Assembly: GCA_037903355.1 (NCBI GenBank)
Contig: JBAJFE010000037.1
Span: 186,001 to 250,000, forward strand
DNA length: 64,000 bases
Direction of reading: 5' to 3'
Origin: Trichuris trichiura
Taxonomy: Eukaryota > Nematoda > Enoplea > Trichinellida > Trichuridae
In this document: one piece after another, positions 56,700 to 64,000 of the stretch
Numbering within the stretch: the first letter of the stretch is position 1
Layout of the letters: each line of letters starts with the position of its first letter
Position numbers and translations under genes: made by a program
The notes under the pieces: model-generated
Told to the model about the DNA's origin: nothing
Databases searched by the model: none
The model's input: only the letters and a program-made list of their open reading frames with translations

Positions 56700-57925
56700 C
56701 CTTTATTTGCCTAAGGCGGGAAAAGGTTCTCGCAGCAAATGATCGTCGGGAGCAGATCGAGTGAGCCTTGAGAGGAATGGTCAGCGACCGCGGTGGTGTT
56801 TTTCGCCTTTTCCATGGCTTCTAGTAGTGGTATGTTTCTTGGACATCCTCTTCGTTTGCTGTGTATCCCGTTCAGTTCTTCTTCCGCGGTCCGGTAACTG
56901 TTGAGCGCTTTCATGTGTTCGGCATACCTGTCAAATAAAGTGTTGCCCGTTTCTCATTCGTGGGAGGCGTTGCAATCACATTTTATACCATAAGCGACGC
57001 CCGGTCTTTGCTCGAAGGGAACTTTGATGTTATCGTTCCGGACTAGAGAACGTACGTTGGGAGAAGACGCGGTAGCCATACTGGCGTTCCATGCGTTGCA
57101 AGTGTTCCCCTAGGCCGACAGAGTAAGGGATCGTGATGACTGGGTGGGAATGACCCTCACTATTTGGCCTGTTAACGGATGGGTTTAACCTTCGTGCTAT
57201 GGTCGAGGTTACGAAGGCTTTTGGGTGGCCATTTTTCTTCAACGCCGTCGCAATGTGGTGTAGCTCAGAATTCAAGAACTCTGGGTCACTGATTGCGATG
57301 GCGCGGTCCACCATCCCTGTCATGGTACCCCGCTTTACTGACATGGGGTGGGGTGAAGAGAAATGCAGGTATCTGTCAGAATGAGTCGGTTTCCTGTATA
57401 CTGTTGTTCTTAAGCACGAAACTTCTCGGTGAACCAATACATCCAATAAGGGATGTTTCCTGCTCACTTCCCTTTCAATCGTAAAGGAACTCTGTCCCGG
57501 GAAGATCGAATGCAAGCGCTTCAAAAGAGATTCTTCCTGGCCTTTTTTGACAATAGCAAAAATGTCATTGACGTAACGTTTGAACAGACGGGAAGTCGAA
57601 GGGTTGTCCGTCCCTCCTAAAGCTATCTGCTCTAGCTGTTCCATAAACAATTCAGCCAGGTCCGGGGATAATTGACTTCCCATTGGGGCCCCCTCAGTCT
57701 GTCCGAAGAAACTTTCTTGGAACCTGAAGTAGTTTCCTTCACGCATACAAAACGAGACTAACTTAACTGTTTGGAAAGGATTCATCTTGGTTCTCTCGCC
57801 TAAGCTGGAGTCCGAGTCCAACAGGGACTGGAGTCCAAGGGTGAACTGTAACTTCAACCGAGGACTGCGCCTTCTTGAGGTTTGATGGATTTCAACTGCC
57901 AAAGGTTCAGTGTGTCTGTTCACTG
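56700..57925 (-). pseudogene. Dead Penelope-like element 2, copy 1 (5'-truncated RT plus GIY-YIG)
   Basis: A 297-codon frame (57923-57030) begins after RT motif A. It keeps motif B (EGAPMGSQLSPDLAELFME), then RYVNDIFAI where family members have YVDD, then HPLLDVLVHR and YRKPTHSDRYLHFSSPHP. The GIY-YIG part follows in another frame: GIKCDCNAS, a TGA where GETGNTL needs its Gly, then ETGNTLFDRYAEHMKALNSYRTA (56960-56870 region) to 56711. So the element lacks motif A, has lost one catalytic Asp and has a stop in the endonuclease. It is clearly a different family from element 1. Confidence 0.88.
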
Positions 57926-58130
57926 GTCGGTTTTTTTAGAGGTAACTAGGTCAAGTCAATTACTTGTTGTTGCTCCTTTCCTTAGCATACCTTTATTTTA
58001 CGCTTAGAATGTCCAATGGCAAAGCTTTACGCGATTTGCGAAAAGCTGCATTGTTTTCCATTAGCTCCAAGTAAGCCTAATACATTACTGATGAAGAACT
58101 GAAATAGGTGATAATTTGTAGCCATCAGGA

Positions 58131-59425
58131 GTAGCTCACTGGATTCTTTCTGTATCTTTGTGCAGCTCTGCCGGTGGCATACCAGAAAGAGGAGAGATTC
58201 ATGGTAAGCGCACTTTTTGCCATTGTTTGATAGCAAAGGTTCTGTTTTATCGAACGCGCATTAGTGAAGTGCAACCTTAAGAGAATGCTACTGCGTTTTG
58301 AAAAATTGTTTCCGCTTGCCATTAGTTTCAGTCTGACATTTATCTTTTTTCTGTAGTTCATAACGGTATGGGACGTCACATACCTTACAACACTTATAGC
58401 CGACGCTGATAGCAAGTTATCAGTTTCGGAATGGACAACCACGTCTGATTGCTGTGATTCGTCGAGTACATGAGTCAATGATCCACAGAGATAAGGTTGC
58501 ATGGGGCTTAGTAAAGTAGATAACGTAATAAGCAGTTTAATCAAACGACCTAATTTCCATGTTGATACGGATGCATATTTCTTCCTCAGCATTTTCGTTT
58601 TGATTTTCCCCTCAATTTCGTCCATTGAGCAACGGAAAATTCAGTTAGTCGGTGCCAAAAGAAAGCAGACGTTATGTTCCAGCGAGCTGCTATTAAATAA
58701 AGCTGGCTGGCTGTTTAAAGTTTAATGGTTCCATTGAGCCTTCTTTTCTATTAAACGTTTTCGTGTTTCCATCGTGCCTTCTGCGTCATAACGTTCACCT
58801 TGCCTTTGACTTGATTGTAATGTTTCGGGTAGGAGCTTTTTCTTAGGACAACCTTTCTGCCTGAATTCTTCTGCATGGCAGTATACCATTGTTAATTGCC
58901 GAATGGTGGTTTCATTGCGTTTGTCTGTGGTTCAGCTGACGCTTTGAAAGAGGGTCGAAGCTTCTATTCTTTTTTTAAGTACTGGCAGAGGTTCATTTCT
59001 TCTGCCTCTGCGTTAGGAAATGAAATTGTTGTTTTCCTGTGCTTTAAAAATTTTCTAAACGTGCAAACTCCTTGATATGGAAACGCAACATTCCGTTAAC
59101 TATATAATAAGCAAAAGCGGTTTTGCGTGACGTTACTTCCTTCATTCCCGTTCCTAAATCAGCGTAAACAATCCATTGGTTGAATGATAAAAATTGACTT
59201 TATTCATCAGAAATGTTTTTAAACGTATGCTCTGGAATTTCGGGATAAAAGAAGTGCCTTCGGTCATGAAGTGTTTTCACGTACAAATCAGCTGTTGCTA
59301 CGTTCAACGATTCTTTCTTTTTCTACCCGTCGTATAGGCAAATGTAAACAGCGCAGTTTGCTCAGCCATCCTTTCAGGCCAATAGCTTCTTGTAGCTGTA
59401 TGCTAAAGTAGGAGCCGAAAAGTTC
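58131..59425. other. Unique spacer between the duplicated units
   Basis: No gene supported. A 166-codon minus frame (58625-58125) has no motif I recognise and its end overlaps the repeat edge. From about 59.05 kb the sequence resembles the stretch before GT31 copy 1. Confidence 0.45.
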
Positions 59426-60442
59426 CTATGCATTCGTGCATGTAATATAAGCTTGCCGGAACCTATTCCATGCCTGTCGCATCAACTCGGGTGTCTTGAA
59501 CTCACCAATGGCTAGTGCTGTGCACACCTCGCTTTCACTGACGAATGTCCTGCGCTTAGGGAGGAATATTACACCTGGCTGATCAGTTCTTTCTACGCCC
59601 GCTGCATGCGCAATAATGCCAGTGAAATAAGCATCGTCGGTATTGATGTAGCCGGAGTGCTTCAAGCTCGAGACCCGTTGCCTGTGAACACGAAGTAAAG
59701 CTTCTGGAACGTCCTTGGTCATCAGAAGAAATCTGCCGCTGCAAAAAGGCGGATATTTCCTGTGTGGATATGAAGCGGGATTGATGGCCCATTTGTCTAC
59801 GTGTTGTACTAATAGCCGCGTCCACAAACGACCGTAAATCTCTTTTTCACGATAACGACGCGCTGACATAAAATGTTCAAGCCTTTTGGGCGACATGAGC
59901 ATGTCGGAATCTCCTTGTACGAAGAAGTCGACTTGTGCGCTATGTTCGACCATCCACTGCAAAATGGAAAGCGACTTTAGGGTCAAGTTGAAGTAGCTGT
60001 CGATGAAGTCGGCTTGCAGAATGTCGCCGTAGATTGATGATTCGTTAATTATGTTCGAGTTGTTAGCTGAATGTGGTGATTTGCCCACGGCAAATACTAC
60101 AGGACACCGTAGCTGGGATGTCCACGTTTCTCGTATGGCTTTTCGTAGTTCAACTTCTTCGATTCGCGTCTTGAGTACGACTACAAATTTAGGTTGCCTT
60201 GAGTCGTCTGATTGCCTTGAAGCAGAGCAGTTGACGATGTGAGGTATAATTGTGAGGTTAACACTTTTCGGGAATCGTAACAACGGTCTTTTCCATTTCA
60301 AAGAAGTGCTCTGATAAAGCGAAATGGTCGACACAATGAGTAAGAAAGTGAGTGCGGCCCGCGTAAATTCTAGTAGTAACCTTTCGGCGATGTTCCATTC
60401 CTTGAACCTATTGCTTACCGTTAGCGGTTGGAACGATTGCAT
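59426..60442 (-). CDS. GT31-family beta-1,3-galactosyltransferase-like protein, copy 2 (338 aa)
   Basis: Intact tandem paralogue of the gene at 53914-54930, same length and start. It keeps RKAIRETW, the DxD site (FVQGDSDMLMSP), YPPFCSGRFLLM and TDDAYFTGIIA, plus the membrane anchor. Scattered substitutions separate the copies (for example FVSP/LMSP, NDDA/TDDA, GLLFTRPFVQH/GRLWTRLLVQH), none in a catalytic motif. Both copies being open with conserved motifs suggests both still make protein. Confidence 0.88.
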   Translation of the reverse strand: MQSFQPLTVSNRFKEWNIAERLLLEFTRAALTFLLIVSTISLYQSTSLKWKRPLLRFPKSVNLTIIPHIVNCSASRQSDDSRQPKFVVVLKTRIEEVELRKAIRETWTSQLRCPVVFAVGKSPHSANNSNIINESSIYGDILQADFIDSYFNLTLKSLSILQWMVEHSAQVDFFVQGDSDMLMSPKRLEHFMSARRYREKEIYGRLWTRLLVQHVDKWAINPASYPHRKYPPFCSGRFLLMTKDVPEALLRVHRQRVSSLKHSGYINTDDAYFTGIIAHAAGVERTDQPGVIFLPKRRTFVSESEVCTALAIGEFKTPELMRQAWNRFRQAYITCTNA

Positions 60443-60727
60443 CAGTATGAATTGTATCGAGTGTAAAACGTGCTCGGTTAAACAGGCGATAAACGGTATC
60501 CTTGTTTGTACACGCTGTAGGCTGAGTGATACTAATTTTTGTTTACGACAAGTAGCAGTTGACCATTAGTTTAAAGTGATTTTACCGCGCACATAGTTTA
60601 AAGTGGGTTCACCGTGACTTATGTGTGGTTAAATAGGACTGTTGCGACGAGCACTGTTGTTAGCAGAGGAAAGCACTCGGGGGGAAACGTTTGGCAATGC
60701 TGCAGTTCGGAATGCGTTCCTTATTGC

Positions 60728-60979
60728 TTAGCTGTTGAAGTAATGTAAAAATGAGCCATTAACTCTTGTTGTTGTAATCGGATTTTGAGAATGCCAGTTA
60801 GAATTTTGAAATTCGTAGATCCGTTTTTCTAAATCTGAAACTCGTGTAGTTGCCACCATTCGGCATAATAGATCTCGTATACACCTGTATGTGGCGTCTG
60901 CATCTTTCGGAATCGCAGTTTCAGCCTTTTCTTCAGTTGGTCTTTTCAAAAACCGAATGTCAGTACGGTTAGTTTGCAT
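60728..60979 (-). CDS. Hypothetical small ORF in the duplicated unit
   Basis: An 83-codon frame starting MQTNRTDIRF, with many charged residues and two Cys (RCIRDLLCRM). Unit 1 has the same first ~55 codons, but its frame closes earlier with a TAA at EF|stop. Not recognised; it may be an exon or a chance frame. Confidence 0.25.
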   Translation of the reverse strand: MQTNRTDIRFLKRPTEEKAETAIPKDADATYRCIRDLLCRMVATTRVSDLEKRIYEFQNSNWHSQNPITTTRVNGSFLHYFNS

Positions 60980-62002
60980 GGGTGGCTTTCTCCATGTCTA
61001 TACGCAGTAGCTAAGAAAGGCGATTTAATTTACAAGTTGCAAGTCTGTAGGTAGCCATGATCCGAGCCAAGCTTTCTTAAGCATTACTGTTGCCGCTTTG
61101 CAGTATTGTTTGGCACTGCAAATCCAAGTGAAAAATAGACAATTTCGGAACCTGTCGTTAACGAAATGGTATGTTCGCAGGCAGGGTTGGCATCCTCTAT
61201 CGATGTGAGTGGGTTGAGTCGAACCAGCGCACGCGGTTGAAGCTTTTCATTATTGCGCCTTGGCGAAAGGGTCTAGTGTAAGAAATTGTATGAAGTGTGG
61301 AGATGAGTTTCGGATGTTTTCAAGTGCTGCCTTCTTTGTTTCTTTCGTTATGATTTCGTAACCTGCGTTTCCCATGGGAATCTTTGATTCGTACGCAGTT
61401 GGTTGGAACGTATGAACATGTGTTTCTGGATGAACATCCTTCGTCGTTCGAACAAAAGGTCTTTCGTTTTTCAAATTGTTTTAGTATTATAACTTTTTAT
61501 TTTCAAAGGAGATGGGGTTAATTAAGGTGAACGCAACTGAGTGAAGAAAAGTTGCGGAGCATACTTCAAGCCGTTTTCCCGCGATTTGTTTCGCGAGGAG
61601 GTTAAGCTGGTTTGGGGAACCTAAGGTCGGCCATGGGCAGTGTACCGTACAGTTGTTCTTTCTTCATTGTCACAGTGCGTCGGCTGCGCGTCAGGGTATT
61701 TCCGTTTGAATGGTTTCAAGAAAGGATTAATTAATTCTTCCTGCGTAAATGAGTTTACAGTTGAACAGTCGAGTACGAACTGCTTTCGGCGTTGTTATTG
61801 GAGAATAGGGAAATTGTTTTAAACAAAAATGAACTCGATCGTCAAAACCTTGTGTTTCTTAAAGGGATGATGGATTTTCATATCTTGAATACGGTTTCTG
61901 TGTAGTCCGTTGATGAAGTCTGAAACCAAACCGAAGCAAATGCCCTATCAACGTACGGGTGAGCAATTGTTAAGGACGAATTCAGAACAAGGACTGAGAA
62001 AT

Positions 62003-62043
62003 ATCGTAGCTTTCGGGACCAACCTTGTCCCGTCGTCAGCGAT
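62003..62043 (-). ncRNA. Hammerhead ribozyme motif, element 2 copy 2
   Basis: Identical to the motif at 56487-56527 in the core and both stems. Confidence 0.75.
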
Positions 62044-62219
62044 GATGGTAATGTAAGTTTCACTGCGGTGATAGGGTATTTGTCGGTCAGGGAAGGAGAG
62101 GGGGCGCCAGTCGGTATGGGGCAACAACCCGTTTAACTGATAACAGATGTCCTTATCGAGCTGACCTTTACCCCTTTGTTACGGTTAATGGAAACGTTAT
62201 TACGAATGAACAAGGACTC

Positions 62220-63392
62220 CTTTATTTGCCTAAGGCGGGAAAAGGTTCTCGCAGCAAATGATCGTCGGGAGCAGACCGAGTGAGCCTTGAGAGGAATGTT
62301 CAGCGACCGCGGAGGTGTTTTTCGCCTTTTCCATGGCTTCTAGTAGTGGTATGTTTCTTGGACATCCTCTTCGTTTGCTGTGTATCCCGTTCAGTTCTTC
62401 TTCCGCGGTCCGGTAACTGTTGAGCGCTTTCATGTGTTCGGCATACCTGTCAAATAAAGTGTTGCCCGTTTCTCATATGTAGGAGGCGTTGCAATCACAT
62501 TTTATACCATAAGCGACGCCCGGTCTTTGCTCGAAGGGAACTTTGATGTTATCGTTCCGGACTAGAGAACGTACGTTGGGAGAAGACGCGGTAGCCATAC
62601 TGGCGTCCCATGCGTTGCAAGTGTTCCCCTAGGCCGACAGAATAAGGGATCGGGATGACTGGGTGGGGATGACCCTCACTATTTGACCTGTTAACGGGTG
62701 GGTTTAACCTTCGTGCTATGGTCGAGGTTACGAAGGCTTTTGGGGTAGCCATTTTTCTCCAACGCCGTCGCAATGTGGTGTAGCTCAGAATTCAGGAACT
62801 CTGGGTCACTGATTGCGATGGCGCGGTCCACCATCCCTGTCATGATACCCTGGTTTACTGACATGGGGTGGTGTGAGGAGAAGTGCAGGTGTCTGTCAGA
62901 ATGAGTCGGTTTCCTGTGTACTGTTGTTCTTAAGCACGAAACCTCTCGGTGAACCAACACATCCAATAGGGGAAGTTTCCTGCTCACTTCCCTATCAATC
63001 GTAAAGGAACTCTGTCCTGGGAAGATCGAATGCAAGCGCTTCAAAAGAGATTCTTCCTGCCCTTTTTTGACAATAGCAAAAATGTCATTGACGTAACATT
63101 TGAACAGACGGGAAGTCGAAGGGTTGTCCGTCCCTCCTAAAGCTATCTGCTCTAGCTGTTCCATAAACAATTCAGCCAGGTCCGGGGATAATTGACTTCC
63201 CATTGGAGCCCCCTCAGTCTGTCCGAAGAAACTTTCTTGGAACCTGAAGTAGTTTTCTTCACGCATACAAAACGAGACTAACTTAACTATTTGGAAAGGA
63301 TTCAGCTTGGTTCTCTCGCCTAAGCTGGAGTCCGAGTCCAACAGGGACTGACGAGTCCAAGGGTGAACTGTAACTTCAACCGAGGACTGCAC
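62220..63392 (-). pseudogene. Dead Penelope-like element 2, copy 2
   Basis: Counterpart of 56700-57925. It shares the YVND change (CYVNDIFAI) and the TGA in the GIY-YIG motif. In addition a single-base insertion near 62745 shifts the frame between the RT end (63392-62691) and the linker (62773-62549). Codons near the 5' limit also differ by a 2-bp change. Confidence 0.88.
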
Positions 63393-63479
63393 CTTCTTAA
63401 GGTTTGATGGATTTCAACTGCCAAAGGTTCAGTGTGTCTGTTCACTGGTCGGCTTTTTGGAGGTAACTAAGTCAAGTCA

Positions 63480-63495
63480 ATACTACTACTACTAC
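63480..63495 (+). repeat. Short (TAC)n tract
   Basis: Five units of TAC/ACT in unit 2; unit 1 has a single unit at the matching place (about 57960). Confidence 0.7.
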
Positions 63496-63591
63496 TTGTT
63501 GTTGCTCCTTTCCTTAGCACACCTTTATTTTACGCTTAGAATGTCCAGTGGCAAAGCTTTACGCGATTTGCGAAAAACTGCATTGTTTTCC

Positions 63592-63942
63592 ATTAGCTCC
63601 AACTATCACTACTTCATACGGTATGTGTTCTTGCCCGTTGATGGGTTCTGAAATTAAACCGAAGCAAATGCCCTACCAACGGATGGATGAGCAATTATTA
63701 AGGAAAAATACAGAACAAGTACTTAAACAGTTCCTGTTCCTCCAGTTCCTTAAACAGTACATGAACTGTTTAAGTACTTGTTCTGTATTTCTCCTTAATA
63801 ATTGCTCATCCATCCGTTGGTAGGGCATTTGCTTCGGTTTAATTTCAGAACCCATCAACGGGCAAGAACACATACCGTATGAAGTAGTGATGAAAATGCA
63901 TTGCCCCGTTAAGAAACACCCCGTGTTCAAGATTAGCTCCAA
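63592..63942. mobile_element. Foldback insertion with 11-bp target duplication
   Basis: ATTAGCTCCAA flanks a 329-bp insert (63592-63602 and 63932-63942). Unit 1 has the empty site at about 58.06 kb. The insert is two long inverted arms (about 63606-63737 and 63765-63892), nearly perfect, around a short centre, plus about 40 bp at the right. The arms contain CCCTACCAACGGATGGATGA and CCGAAGCAAATG, which also occur beyond the hammerhead of element 2, so the insert is a retroelement derivative without coding capacity. Confidence 0.88.
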
Positions 63943-64000
63943 GTAAGCCTAATGCATTACTGATGAAGAACTGAAATAGGTGCTAATTTGTATCCATCAG

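Larger units (their letters stand above)
53500..58130. repeat. Tandem duplication, unit 1
   Basis: Contains the first GT31 gene, a conserved spacer and a dead Penelope-like element. It recurs at about 59050-64000 with an offset of 5512 bp at the GT31 stop codon and 5519 bp at the RT end. The outer limits are approximate. The sequence between the units (58.13-59.05 kb) is not repeated. Confidence 0.85.
59050..64000. repeat. Tandem duplication, unit 2 (continues past the window)
   Basis: Second copy of 53.5-58.1 kb: GT31 copy 2, the spacer and the dead Penelope-like element, interrupted by a 329-bp foldback insertion at 63603-63931. The last bases (CCATCAG) match 58.12 kb in unit 1, so the right limit is at or past the window edge. 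Confidence 0.85.

Overview
The window looks like nuclear DNA of an animal, most likely a nematode. Its genes have many exons, introns are mostly 50-70 bp with GT...AG ends, there are microsatellites, and the protein-coding content is metazoan: BK-type SLO-1 potassium channels, an SLC6 sodium-coupled transporter, DMAP1, a NUDT9-like protein and GT31 glycosyltransferases. Penelope-like retroelements are also present. A clade I (Trichuris/Trichinella-like) nematode is my inference only; no rRNA or mitochondrial marker is present to test it. The exon models were assembled by hand from splice signals, reading phase and family knowledge. In all five conserved multi-exon genes the summed exon length is an exact multiple of three.

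Layout: 2.34-3.87 kb holds a six-exon NUDT9-like gene on the minus strand whose Nudix box is absent. 6.70-11.45 kb is a complete 11-exon SLC6 transporter gene (minus) with a retroelement-derived foldback and a TAA microsatellite in one intron. 12.98-14.27 kb is a decayed pogo/Tigger-type transposon. 14.3-26.2 kb shows no gene I can support. 26.21-33.09 kb is slo-1 copy A (plus, 22 exons, 1114 aa). 34.20-36.96 kb is a DMAP1 homologue (plus, 10 exons, 499 aa). 37.94-46.84 kb is slo-1 copy B (minus, 23 exons, 1157 aa, plus two alternative exons). The two slo-1 genes are convergent and flank DMAP1.

The right side, 49.4-64.0 kb, is mobile and duplicated DNA. One Penelope-like element (49.38-53.13 kb) has an intact RT plus GIY-YIG ORF of 783 codons, an inverted truncated copy of its own 3' part, and a 13-bp target-site duplication. 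Next come two copies of an approximately 5.5-kb unit. Each carries a 338-aa GT31 beta-1,3-glycosyltransferase gene and a dead Penelope-like element. The second copy is interrupted by a foldback insertion with an 11-bp target duplication and runs off the window.

The most interesting points are: (1) an inverted slo-1 pair in which only copy B has two pairs of mutually exclusive exons, while copy A has changes in the calcium bowl and next to the selectivity filter; (2) four hammerhead-ribozyme motifs in the Penelope-like elements, with compensatory changes between element families and a self-complementary AGCU in place of a closed stem III; and (3) a NUDT9-like protein that keeps the family scaffold but not the catalytic box.
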